Positions 46,204 through 54,218 of a stretch of 64,000 nt of DNA are shown here, in pieces. The position numbers were made by a program, and so were the translations under genes. Positions within the stretch are counted from its first letter, which is position 1, and each line of letters starts with the position of its first letter. The notes beneath the pieces were generated by a model. The model was not told where the DNA came from. It saw nothing but the letters and a program-made list of their open reading frames with translations, and did not search any database. Source of the DNA: Micromonospora coerulea. Its GTDB lineage: Bacteria; Actinomycetota; Actinomycetes; Mycobacteriales; Micromonosporaceae. Location of the stretch: positions 1 through 64,000 of the forward strand of contig NZ_JAEMUW010000028.1 of assembly GCF_016598485.1 (NCBI RefSeq), written 5' to 3'.

Positions 46204-46362
46204 AGCGGTCCGTTCTGGTCGGCTGACGTGAGCGGGCCGGCACACGCCGGCCCCCTCTATGCTCCCACGTCGCCCCGGACGCGGTCCGATCACTCCTCGG
46301 GTGCCCGCCGGCTCACCCGGCGGCACCCTCACCCGGCGGCACCTCACCCGGCGGGCGGCACC

Positions 46363-46899
46363 TCACTCGGCGGGCGGCTCGACGAAGAGGGCGGCCAGGC
46401 GGGGCAGCCGGCGGCGGGCCTCCTCCTCGTCGTCGAAGTCCCAGAAGTCGTTGAGGTCCGGCACCGGCACCGGGTCGCGGTCCGCCGGCAGCTCGGCCGC
46501 AGTCGCCTTCCGGTACGCCTCCCAGGGCACCACGAGCATGGCCTCGCACTGGAACTCCTCGCCGCTGAGCGAGGCGGCCCGGACCCGCGGCAACTCGGCA
46601 AGGGAGTCGGGGTCGGCGACCGCCCTGGCGAACACCGCCCGGCCCTGGGTCATCAGCCAGCCGCGAAAGTACTCGAAGCCGTCGGCGGAGGCGCCCCCGT
46701 TGATCAGGTAGGCCGCGCCCCAGAGATCCACCCGGTAGGAGGCCGCGAGCACCCGCTGCTGGTGGTGGGCGTACCCGACGATCTCGTCCGGGTCCCGCTC
46801 GGCCAGCAGGGCGACCGCCCGGGCGGCGACCGCGTCGGACTCTCCCCCGCCGCCCTCCCGGGCCCGGTCGATCAGCTGCCAGAAGTCCTCGGTCCGCAT
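46363..46899 (-). CDS. DUF4240-type protein
   Basis: 178 residues opening with MRTEDFWQLIDRA, the hallmark of DUF4240, followed by WGAAYLINGGASADGFEYFRG. Found in actinobacteria, function unknown. CAGACT ends seven bases before the ATG (leaderless). Ends 160 bases upstream of lepA on the same strand. Confidence 0.85.
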   Translation of the reverse strand: MRTEDFWQLIDRAREGGGGESDAVAARAVALLAERDPDEIVGYAHHQQRVLAASYRVDLWGAAYLINGGASADGFEYFRGWLMTQGRAVFARAVADPDSLAELPRVRAASLSGEEFQCEAMLVVPWEAYRKATAAELPADRDPVPVPDLNDFWDFDDEEEARRRLPRLAALFVEPPAE

Positions 46900-46977
46900 G
46901 GCTCGCAGTCTGGCAGAGCCGACCGACACCCGGCCGCCGGCACCGCCGGGCCGGTGCGGGTCGGGCAACATGGGCGG

Positions 46978-47988
46978 GTGCCCGCGATCTCACTCCCCCC
47001 GGTGCCGTACGACGCGACCGCGGTCCGCCCCGATTGGGCCGCGCTGCCGACGGGCCTGCGGGACGCGGTCGTGGCGCGGCTCGGCGCCCCGCCGGTCGCG
47101 GTCCGGGTGGCCGGCGCCGGCTTCACCGGGGGCTTCGCCGCCGTGCTGGAGACCGCCGACGGCGCGCGCACCTTCGTGAAGGCGGCGTCGCTGGCGCAGC
47201 AGCGGCACCTGGTCGACTGGTACGCCCACGAGGCGCTCGTGCTGGCCCGGCTCCCGGCGGGCCTGCCGGTCCCCCGGCCCCGGTGGGCGCTGACCGCGGC
47301 CGGTTGGTACGCGCTCTGCCTCGACGCTGTCGACGGCGCCCCGCCCCGGCTGCCGTGGAAACCGGACGAGCTGGCCGCCACCCTCACCGCGTACGCGCAG
47401 GTCGCCGCCGCCCTCGCCGACCCGCCCGGCGAGCTGGTCGGGCTCGGGCTGCCCCGCCTGTCCGACCTGGCCCGCGACGACATTCTCTGGTGGGGCGAGG
47501 TGGCCGCCGGCCGGGAACCGGCACCGGAGCTGCCGGACCGGGCCCGGAGCCGGCTGCCGGAGCTGGTCGCCCTGGAGTCCCGCCTCCCCGCGTACGCGGA
47601 CGCCCCGCCCGCCGGGTCGGACCGGCCGGCGACCGGGTTGATCCACTGCGACCTGCGGGTGGACAACGTGCTGATCGACACCGCCGGCCGGGCCTGGATC
47701 TGCGACTGGAACTGGCTCTGCCACGGGCCGGCCTGGTTCGACCTGGCCAGCCTGCTGATCACCGCGTACGCCAGCGGCCTGGACGCGGACGCGGCGTTCG
47801 CCAGCCACCCGGCGGCGGCCGGCGCGCCGCCGGACGCGCTCGACGTGACCCTGGCCGCGCTGGCCGGATACCTGCTCACCAGCGCGGCCGCCGGCCCGTC
47901 GTCGGCGTCGCCACACATCCGCGCCCACCAGCGGTGGAGCGGCGAGCAGGCGCTGGGCTGGCTCGCCGCCCGGCGGAGCTGGGGCTGA
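46978..47988 (+). CDS. Aminoglycoside phosphotransferase-family kinase
   Basis: 336 residues of the APH/choline-kinase fold. Nucleotide-binding lysine in ARTFVKAAS, catalytic loop IHCDLRVDNVLID, and the metal-binding aspartate in WICDWNWLC. Small-molecule kinase of unknown substrate; it need not confer resistance. GTG 46978 lies six bases after CAACAT. Divergent from the DUF4240 gene. Confidence 0.87.
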   Translation: MPAISLPPVPYDATAVRPDWAALPTGLRDAVVARLGAPPVAVRVAGAGFTGGFAAVLETADGARTFVKAASLAQQRHLVDWYAHEALVLARLPAGLPVPRPRWALTAAGWYALCLDAVDGAPPRLPWKPDELAATLTAYAQVAAALADPPGELVGLGLPRLSDLARDDILWWGEVAAGREPAPELPDRARSRLPELVALESRLPAYADAPPAGSDRPATGLIHCDLRVDNVLIDTAGRAWICDWNWLCHGPAWFDLASLLITAYASGLDADAAFASHPAAAGAPPDALDVTLAALAGYLLTSAAAGPSSASPHIRAHQRWSGEQALGWLAARRSWG

Positions 47989-48017
47989 GCCGTTTTGGCT
48001 CGTCCCGGCCGACCTGG

Positions 48018-48105
48018 TAACCTGGCTCTTCGCGCAGCGATGACGCATGCTCGTCGTCGCGCGTGAGAAGCAGACCAAACCGAGCTATCAAGACGAGGCT
48101 GTCGC
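48018..48105 (+). promoter_or_regulatory. Promoter and leader of rpsT
   Basis: TAACCT at 48018-48023 is a good -10, giving an untranslated leader of about 75 bases. GACGAGG stands eleven bases before the GTG. The leader may be the site of S20 autoregulation, as known for rpsT elsewhere. Confidence 0.5.
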
Positions 48106-48372
48106 GTGGCGAACATCAAGTCCCAGATCAAGCGCAACCGGCAGAACGAGAAGCGCCGGCTGCGTAACAAGTCGGTCAAGTCGTCGCTGAAGACCGCCAT
48201 CCGCAAGTTCAACGAGGCTGCGGAGGCCGGTGACGCCGAGAAGGCCGCCGTCCTGATGCGTGACGCCGCCCGCAAGCTGGACAAGGCCGCCAGCAAGGGC
48301 GTCATCCACGCCAACCAGGCGGCGAACCGGAAGTCGGCGATCGCCAAGCGCGTCGCCTCGTTCTCGGCCTGA
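48106..48372 (+). CDS. rpsT: Ribosomal protein S20
   Basis: 88 residues, lysine- and arginine-rich three-helix bundle beginning ANIKSQIKRNRQNEKRRLRN after the GTG. Binds 16S rRNA early in 30S assembly. Monocistronic with a strong terminator directly after it; divergent from holA, as in other actinobacteria. Confidence 0.98.
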   Translation: MANIKSQIKRNRQNEKRRLRNKSVKSSLKTAIRKFNEAAEAGDAEKAAVLMRDAARKLDKAASKGVIHANQAANRKSAIAKRVASFSA

Positions 48373-48387
48373 CAAGCCGGTAGATCT

Positions 48388-48423
48388 GCCGGAAGCCCCG
48401 GGCATCGACCCGGGGCTTCCGGC
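48388..48423 (+). terminator. Terminator of rpsT
   Basis: Perfect 15-bp stem (48388-48402 with 48409-48423), loop CATCGA, 16 bases after the rpsT stop. No T-run, as is usual in this genome. Confidence 0.88.
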
Positions 48424-48483
48424 TGTCTGCGTATCGGACGGGCGCCGCTGAGCCGGTGCCGCACCGGTCAGCGCCCGGCCGGA

Positions 48484-48981
48484 TCAGCGCAGCGGGTCGT
48501 GCCGCAGCGGGTCCGACCACGACACGCCGTCGTCGGGCCGGGTTCCGTCGTCGGGGCGGGTGATCTGGTCGCCGGGACGGGCGGCGCGCAGCGTGGGGTC
48601 GGAGGCGAGGACCACGCCGGGAAGCGTGTGCGACGCCGTCGGCACCCGGGCCCGGCCGACCACCGGCTCCATCTGCCGCCGGAACCGGTCCCGCTCCTGC
48701 TCCGGCACCAGCGCCGCGGTGCGGACCACCAGCTCGGCGACCACGTCGTTGAGCTTCACCATCGCCGCCACCGCGATCGGCAGCACCAGCACCGCCCACC
48801 AGCTGACCAGCTCCGCGAGGGCGAGCAGCGCGGCGAGCGCGACCGAGCCCTCGAAGAAGAGGAAGCACAGCACCCCGCCCGGGTTGACGAAGCGCAGCCC
48901 GAGGATCCGGGCGTAGAGCGGCCGGTACCGCTCCTGGTCCGTCGGCACGGTCGCCCAGGACGCGCGGGGGGATCGGGTCAC
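48484..48981 (-). CDS. Membrane protein encoded downstream of holA
   Basis: 165 residues. Two hydrophobic helices between about residues 37 and 75 lie after a short basic start, followed by a charged tail with the repeat RPDDGTRPDDG. No family recognised. GTG 48981 overlaps the holA stop in GTGA, so it is translated with holA. Confidence 0.72.
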   Translation of the reverse strand: MTRSPRASWATVPTDQERYRPLYARILGLRFVNPGGVLCFLFFEGSVALAALLALAELVSWWAVLVLPIAVAAMVKLNDVVAELVVRTAALVPEQERDRFRRQMEPVVGRARVPTASHTLPGVVLASDPTLRAARPGDQITRPDDGTRPDDGVSWSDPLRHDPLR

Positions 48982-49949
48982 CGGGCGCCGCCCTCCCGAG
49001 CGGCGGCGACCGAGAAGACCGCCCGCTCCAGCGCGTACGCCCGGTCGTCGGCGCCACCCTTGACGGCCGCGTTGCACTCGGCGGCGGCCCGCATCGCCCG
49101 CACCAGGCCCTCCGGTGTCCAGCCCCGCGCCTGCCGCTGGGCCCGCTCGATCTTCCACGCGGGCATGCCGAGGCTGCTGGCCAGCTGATACGGGCTGCCC
49201 CGCCCGGCGGAGGCCACCCGGGCCACCGTGCGGACCCCGTCGGCGAGCGCGTCGGCGATCGGCACCGGATCGACGCCGACGTGCAACGCCCAGCGCAGCG
49301 CCTCCAGCGCGGCGGGAACGTCGCCGACCATGGTCGCGTCGGCGACGGTGAAGCCGGTCACCTCGACCCGACCCCGGTAGTACCGGGCCACCGTGTCGGC
49401 CCCGATCCGGCCGTCGGTGTCGGCGATGAGCTGCGAGCACGCCGCGGCCAGCTCGCGCAGGTCGTTGCCGACGGCGGCGATGAGCGCCTCGGCGGCGTCG
49501 TCGGTGCACCTCCCCCCGGCCCGGCGGATTTCGCCCCGGACGAAGGCGACCCGCTCCCGGTGCCCCTTGAGCTTGGCCGCCGGCACCACGGTCGCACCCG
49601 CCGCGCGCAGCCCGTCGGCGAAGGCCTTCCCCTTGGCGGCGCCGAGGTGCAGCACCACGAGCTGAACCTCGGGATCGGGATTCTTCGCGTACGCCAGCAG
49701 CGCGGTGACCAGGTCCTTCCGGGCGTCCTGCCCGGCGTGGAGCACGAGCACCCGCCGGCCGCCGAAGAGCGACGGGCTCAGCATCTCCGCGATCTCCCCC
49801 ACCGCCACGGCGCTGGCCTGGTACTCCCGGACGTCCACATCCGGGTCGACGGCGCGCGCCGTCGCGACGGCTTCGCTGACCGCGCGCGTGGCGAGCAGCT
49901 CCTCGTCGCCGAGGACGAGCAGAATGGGGGGCAGGCTGGCGGGGGTCAC
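48978..49949 (-). CDS. holA: DNA polymerase III delta subunit
   Basis: Clamp-loader subunit that opens the beta clamp. 323 residues: N-terminal LVLGDEELLATRAV, the middle helical domain with AVGNDLRELAAACSQLIAD, and the C-terminal collar. GTG 49949 gives the typical VTPASL opening and lies seven bases after GAATAT; ATG 49958 is an alternative three codons longer. comEC should lie immediately upstream; here its end is at 50086. Confidence 0.93.
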   Translation of the reverse strand: MTPASLPPILLVLGDEELLATRAVSEAVATARAVDPDVDVREYQASAVAVGEIAEMLSPSLFGGRRVLVLHAGQDARKDLVTALLAYAKNPDPEVQLVVLHLGAAKGKAFADGLRAAGATVVPAAKLKGHRERVAFVRGEIRRAGGRCTDDAAEALIAAVGNDLRELAAACSQLIADTDGRIGADTVARYYRGRVEVTGFTVADATMVGDVPAALEALRWALHVGVDPVPIADALADGVRTVARVASAGRGSPYQLASSLGMPAWKIERAQRQARGWTPEGLVRAMRAAAECNAAVKGGADDRAYALERAVFSVAAAREGGAR

Positions 49950-50085
49950 GCCGCCCATATTCGCACGGCCCTGGACCGGACCGTGCCTGGTCATCGGCGA
50001 CTGTGACGGCACAGCCCGCACGCAGCGCGAATCCAGACATTCAACTCGACCCACCTGCTACCGCAACAAGCTGGATCGATTGGCG

Positions 50086-50154
50086 TCACGGCTGCCGCCC
50101 CGGCGTGGTGCCGCGGGTCACCACCGCCAGCCCGTGCCGGTCCCGGACCACGGC
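50086..50154 (-). pseudogene. comEC: Original 3' end of comEC, left behind by element 1
   Basis: On the minus strand these 69 bases encode the last 22 residues of ComEC (RDRHGLAVVTRGTTPGRQP then stop). They match the end of the main comEC fragment at 51775 in frame but are cut off from it by 1.6 kb of foreign DNA. Because this copy is the one adjoining holA, it is taken as the ancestral chromosomal end. Confidence 0.8.
50119..50154. repeat. Left 36-bp attachment repeat of element 1
   Basis: 36 bases identical to 51808-51843, lying inside the comEC 3' coding sequence. Homology continues imperfectly for about 30 bases toward the comEC stop, as expected when the element brings its own gene end. 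Confidence 0.85.
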
Positions 50155-50394
50155 GCGCTCGGCCGGTGCCGCCCCCACCGCCGCAACCTGCTCCCGTCGC
50201 GGGTGACCGACGCGGAGCGCGCGGCGTTGGACAAGGCGGAGAAACAGGCTCGCGAGCACCTGGAGCAGATGGGCGAGCCGGCCCCGGAGCCGGGCCCGTG
50301 GCAAGCGAAGGGCGCAGCCCCGGGGGCTACTGACCGGAGACTGCGCCACCGACGCGGCGGGAGCCGCCTGGACCCGACTCATGGAGGCTTCCCG
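50155..50394 (+). other. Left end of element 1, coding status unclear
   Basis: The plus-strand frame of the following gene is open through this stretch, and from GTG 50203 it reads as plausible protein (VTDAERAALDKAEKQAREHL). It could be an N-terminal extension of the next gene or the remains of a removed one. A small AGCCCC-GGG-GGCT hairpin lies near 50324. Confidence 0.35.
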
Positions 50395-51501
50395 ATGACC
50401 ATCCACCCGACCGATAAGCGCGTGCGGTACGCCCCATCCCTGGCCGTCTGGATCGTGGACACGCAGGAAAGCCACACGGTGGGCGCGGATCAACTTTTGG
50501 CCGCCATGACGGTCCACGCCACCGAGTCCGGGGACATGCCGGAGGGGTGCACCTGCGCGCCGGAGTCCTTCAGCGTCTCCCCCATGAACGGGGTGACCGC
50601 CAGCACAGCGCGAGTCCACCGGCTCGGCCAGCAGGGTGGGATCGCCATGTACGGACACGGCACCGTGCCGGAGTACGGCGTGGCAAGGGAGCAGGGCAAC
50701 GCGCACCAGTGCCCACACGCGAGCGGGGACGGAGAGCGGCGCGCCAAAGCGCTGGCGCGCGCCGGCCAGTGGGATGAGCTGTGGGACCTGACAGAGCCGT
50801 TCCCGGCCGCGCCGGGCACCCTCCTGCCGGCCGCCACGCCGAGTAGCAAGGCTCCGGCCGCGTGGCAGGGTGAGCCGATGTCCGTGCCCGGGGTGGGTGT
50901 GATCCCGGACCGGCACGTCCACCCGGCCACCCGGGCGGACCTGGCCAGGCTTGGCACGCTCGCGACGGAGGCCACCCGGCTCGGCAGCAAGGCGCGCAAG
51001 GCGCAGGCCGCAGCGGCACAGGGACCCATGGAGGTCCGGCGGCTCGCGACGGAGGCTGCCATGTCTGGCAAGGCGCTGGACGCGGCGGAGGTGACCCGGA
51101 TGGTCCGCGAGCGGCAGGAAGCGGCGGAAGCCGCGCAGGCGGAGGCGGACGGCACCCGGGACGCGGTGGACAAGGTGCGCCGCGAGGTGGCTGCCGGGAT
51201 CGCGGAGCGCCGGGACGAGTGGCTGACCTACCTCCACGGCCAGGCCGCGGCCGGGCTGGCGCGCCTGGACCTTGTGGTGGCGGAGCTGGAGGCTGCGGTG
51301 GAGAACCTGGCAGAGATCGATCGGGTGCGGCAAACCGTGGAGCAGGCCAACTCCGGCCGCCTGTTCTCCGCCGGATCCATGATCGTCGGTAACGCCGTGG
51401 AGGCGGTCCGGCGGAGCCGGGAGCGCGCGGCCACGGCGCTGGCCGGGCTGGAGCGGCACGCGGCGAAGGCCAGCAAGGTGAAGACGGCTCAGAAAGCCTG
51501 A
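50395..51501 (+). CDS. Cargo protein of element 1, unrecognised
   Basis: 368 residues. The N-terminal 60 residues form a compact domain (RYAPSLAVWIVDTQESHTVG) with a cysteine pair TCAC-like CTCAP; residues 60-200 are variable; from about 195 onward there is a long Ala/Glu/Arg helical coiled coil (EVRRLATEAAMSGKALDAAE and beyond) with a glycine break near residue 330. No signal peptide or membrane helix. No family recognised. GGAGG lies seven bases before the ATG. It ends at a strong terminator and is the only large gene of the element. Confidence 0.7.
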   Translation: MTIHPTDKRVRYAPSLAVWIVDTQESHTVGADQLLAAMTVHATESGDMPEGCTCAPESFSVSPMNGVTASTARVHRLGQQGGIAMYGHGTVPEYGVAREQGNAHQCPHASGDGERRAKALARAGQWDELWDLTEPFPAAPGTLLPAATPSSKAPAAWQGEPMSVPGVGVIPDRHVHPATRADLARLGTLATEATRLGSKARKAQAAAAQGPMEVRRLATEAAMSGKALDAAEVTRMVRERQEAAEAAQAEADGTRDAVDKVRREVAAGIAERRDEWLTYLHGQAAAGLARLDLVVAELEAAVENLAEIDRVRQTVEQANSGRLFSAGSMIVGNAVEAVRRSRERAATALAGLERHAAKASKVKTAQKA

Positions 51502-51513
51502 GCCACCTGGACG

Positions 51514-51548
51514 AACGGCCCGGACCCTGCGGAGGGGTCCGGGCCGTT
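51514..51548. terminator. Bidirectional terminator inside element 1
   Basis: Perfect 14-bp stem (51514-51527 with 51535-51548) and a seven-base loop, placed between the convergent cargo gene and the regulator gene. Confidence 0.88.
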
Positions 51549-51758
51549 TCACTGCGCGTCCGGGTCAGCGCCTCGCGCCTGGTGCGGCCGGTGCTCCGTG
51601 ATCCACGCTTCCACGTCCTCCACGAGCCACACCGCTCCCCCGGCCAGCCGATCGAACGGCTCCGGGAAGTCGGGCCGGCTCGTGATCTGCACGACCCGGG
51701 CACGGGACACCTGGAGGCGTTCCTGTAGCTCTGCGCTGCCGTACAGCTTCCGGACCAT
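51549..51758 (-). CDS. AlpA/excisionase-like small DNA-binding protein
   Basis: 69 residues with a MerR-like winged helix: LYGSAELQERLQVSRARVVQ is the helix-turn-helix, followed by the wing PDFPEPFDRLAGGAVWL and EDVEAWI. Such proteins are excisionases or activators of integrase genes in small mobile elements. It lies 50 bases from the right attachment repeat, the usual place for such a gene. No good ribosome site is visible. Confidence 0.75.
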   Translation of the reverse strand: MVRKLYGSAELQERLQVSRARVVQITSRPDFPEPFDRLAGGAVWLVEDVEAWITEHRPHQARGADPDAQ

Positions 51759-51774
51759 GGATCGACTCGAGGCG

Positions 51775-53366
51775 TCAGGGCTGCCGCCCCGGTCGGATAC
51801 CCCGGGCCACCACCGCCAGCCCGTGCCGGTCCCGGACCACGGCCACGTCCCCGTCGGTGTCGGTCCGCAGCACCCGCGCGCCGGCCCGGGAGAGCCGGGC
51901 CAGCAGACCGGGGTTGGGGTGCCCGTAGTCGTTGCTGACCCCCACCGACACCAGCGCGACCGACGGCCGGACCGCGTCGAGGAACTCCGGATCCTGGTAC
52001 GCCGAGCCGTGGTGGGCGACCTTCAACACGTCGGCCCGGAAGGCGCCCGACGGTAGCGCCTCCAGCAACGCCCGCTGCTCCTCCGTCTCGGCGTCGCCCG
52101 GCAGCAGGATCCGCACCCCGGCCACGGTGGCGGCGAGCACCAGGGAGTTGTTGTTCGGGTCCGACCGGCTGCCCCGCATCGGGTACGGCGGGCCGAGCGC
52201 GACCAGCTCCACTCCCCCGGCCCGCCAGCTCCAGCCCATCCCCGCGGTACCCGGAGCCGCGGAGCCGGCCAGCGCGGCGGCACGTACCTGGGCAGCGCCG
52301 AGCGCCGGCTCGGACCACTGCGGGATCAGCACGGCCGCCACCCGGCGGCCCCGGAACACCCCGGTGACCCCGGCGACGTGGTCGGCGTGGAAGTGGCTGA
52401 CCACCAGCAGCGGCACCTCGCGTACGCCGAGCCGGCGCAGACAACCGTCCACGCCGGCCGGATCGGGGCCGGCGTCGACGACCACCGCCCGACCGGCGGC
52501 GACCGAAAGCACCAGCGCGTCCCCCTGACCCACCGCGCAGGCCACCACCACCCAGCCGGGCGGGGGCCAGCCGCCGGCCAGCAGCCGGACCGGCAGTGTG
52601 CCCAGCACCACCGCGACGGCGCCCACCGCGACGAGTCGCCGGACCAGCGGGCGCCGAGTGGCGAGCAGCAGCGCCACGGTGAGCCCGGCCAGCAGCAGCG
52701 CCCCGGTCACCCCGCCGGGCCAGGGCAGCGTCCCGGCCGGCAGCCCCGCCCCGTGCCGGGCCACCGCCACCAGCCAGCGGGCCGGCCAGCTCGCCAGCCA
52801 GGCGGCGAACTCGGCGCCGGCCGGCCACACCGGCGAGATCACGGCGGCGACGACGCCGAGCACCGTCGCCGGTGCGATGGCCGGCACGGCCAGCAGGTTG
52901 GCGGGCACGGCGACCAGGCTGACCGTGCCGGAGAGGCCGGCGACCACCGGGCCGCAGGTGAGCTGGGCGGCCGCCGGCACCGCCAGCGCCTCGGCCAGCC
53001 CCACCGGTACGCCCCGACGGCGCAGCGCGTCCCGCCAGCCGGGAGCGACCAGCAGCAGCCCGGCGGTGGCGAGCACGGACAGCGTGAAGCCGGCGTCACC
53101 GGCCAGCTCCGCGTCGAGCAGCACCAACACGGTCACCGCGGCACAGAGCGCGGGCAGCGCGGCCCGGGATCGGCCGGCGGCGAGCGCGGCCAGCCCGATC
53201 GCCCCCATCGTGGCGGCCCGGACCACGCTCGGGGACGGTCGGACCAGGACGACGAAGCCGATCATGGCCAGCCCGCACAGCGCCGCGGCGGTCCGCGGAC
53301 CGGCCCGGGCCCAGCGGGCGAGCAGCAGCACCGCACCGACGACGATGGCGACGTTCGAGCCGGAGA
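51775..53366 (-). pseudogene. comEC: Interrupted comEC (competence DNA channel), C-terminal two-thirds
   Basis: About 530 codons of ComEC remain, from the conserved SGSNVAIV motif of the membrane domain through the hydrophobic competence domain to the metallo-beta-lactamase domain (VSHFHADHVAG, VAHHGSAYQD). The 3' end is the version brought by element 1. Upstream of SGSN the sequence changes abruptly to unrelated DNA; the reading frame stays open to 53538 by chance but has no ComEC features. The N-terminal third should lie beyond the large element, outside the window. DNA uptake by this protein is presumably lost. Confidence 0.85.
51808..51843. repeat. Right 36-bp attachment repeat of element 1
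   Basis: Identical to 50119-50154. Lies in frame within the last 25 codons of the reconstructed comEC. Confidence 0.85.
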
Positions 53367-53395
53367 ACGTCCGACAGGGAGGTGAGTACAAGAAC

Positions 53396-53433
53396 GGCCC
53401 CGGCAGGTGCGCCAACACCTGTAATCCGGGGCC
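53396..53433. terminator. Nested hairpin at the left end of element 2
   Basis: Outer arms GGCCCCGG and CCGGGGCC enclose inner arms CAGGTG and CACCTG. It lies 30-70 bases inside the junction and could be a terminator insulating the element from the comEC promoter side or a recombination accessory site. Confidence 0.6.
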
Positions 53434-53461
53434 TTGACGGACAACGGAGGTCCGCCCACCC

Positions 53462-54043
53462 ATGAGTGTAGCTGTCAAGCAAGCCCTGCTCGCGACCCGT
53501 GATCTCGGGAAGAACGAGCGTGCCGTGGCTATCGCCATCGCTGCTCACGCCAACCACGACGGCAACGCCTGGCCGTCTGTCGCCACCCTCGCCGAGTACG
53601 CCGGCTGTTCCGAGCGGACGGTACAGCGGGCGCTCGCCAAGCTGGTGCAGCTCGGTCGCCTGGTCGTCACCAAGGTTGCCGGCATCGCCACCCGCGTCTA
53701 CCGCCTGGTCCTCGGTCAGGGGGTGTCATCCGCTTCGCAAGGGGTGACGAACCAGCCGGCCGGGGTGACAGATCAGGGCACCGGGGGTGACAGCCAGGGT
53801 GACACCCGAAGTGTTGAAGACCAAGGGAAGTTGAAGAACCGCGCTGGCGCGCGGGACTGGCGTCGCTTCCTTCCCAAGAACAAGAACAACACCACCCCCC
53901 GCCCGAGCGGCTACCCGTACCCGGAGCGTCGAGGGGCGGCGCTGCCGCCCGTCACCGGCACCGAGCAGTGCCCGCGTCACCGGGGATCGCTCGCCCACAA
54001 CTGCGGCCCGTGCCGCAGCGAGGCACTGGCGGGTGACCGGTGA
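53462..54043 (+). CDS. Winged-helix replication/regulatory protein of element 2
   Basis: 193 residues. The first 75 form a winged helix: LATRDLGKNERAVAIAIAA, then AGCSERTVQRALAKL as recognition helix. This is the plasmid replication-initiator-like domain common in actinobacterial integrative elements; the remainder is disordered and basic, ending in a zinc-like CPRHRGSLAHNCGPC. It may initiate replication of the excised element or repress transfer. GGAGG precedes the ATG by eleven bases. First gene of the operon leading to the translocase. Confidence 0.78.
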   Translation: MSVAVKQALLATRDLGKNERAVAIAIAAHANHDGNAWPSVATLAEYAGCSERTVQRALAKLVQLGRLVVTKVAGIATRVYRLVLGQGVSSASQGVTNQPAGVTDQGTGGDSQGDTRSVEDQGKLKNRAGARDWRRFLPKNKNNTTPRPSGYPYPERRGAALPPVTGTEQCPRHRGSLAHNCGPCRSEALAGDR

Positions 54044-54207
54044 ACGCCACTGCCGCCTACGCCCTGGTCCTGGTCCTGATCGGCGGACCCGTCGCGATGC
54101 TCGCGCCGTTCGTCATCGCTCGCCGACTGGCTGAGCGGCACGCAGAGCAGGTCGCCGACGACATCGCCCACCTCTCGGACGTTCCCAACGTCCCCACCCG
54201 CTTCTGA
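54040..54207 (+). CDS. Small single-helix membrane protein
   Basis: 55 residues: a hydrophobic N-terminal helix (AYALVLVLIGGPVAMLAPFV) and an acidic tail. GTG 54040 overlaps the stop of the previous gene. Small Spd-type membrane proteins that help plasmid spread are usual here in actinobacterial elements; that role is inferred. Confidence 0.7.
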   Translation: MNATAAYALVLVLIGGPVAMLAPFVIARRLAERHAEQVADDIAHLSDVPNVPTRF

Positions 54208-54218
54208 GGAGCCTCGCC

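Larger units (their letters stand above)
50119..51843. mobile_element. Element 1: small integrated element in the 3' end of comEC
   Basis: Bounded by identical 36-base direct repeats and carrying its own version of the comEC 3' end, which restores the reading frame. That is the signature of site-specific integration at a gene end. It holds one long gene, a bidirectional terminator and an AlpA-like regulator, with no recombinase. Either a decayed element or one mobilised by an integrase in trans. Confidence 0.75.

Noticed and set aside
46978..47988. Aminoglycoside resistance kinase call
   Set aside because: The fold is right, but the substrate-binding part has no specific match and such kinases are common and diverse, so only the family is named.
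49705..50394. Gene spanning the holA start, the comEC end and the left end of element 1
   Set aside because: It runs antisense through holA and the comEC end; only the part after 50203 could be coding.
53370..53538. N-terminal extension of the comEC frame
   Set aside because: The sequence beyond the SGSN motif is antisense to the winged-helix gene and its leader and has no ComEC or signal features.
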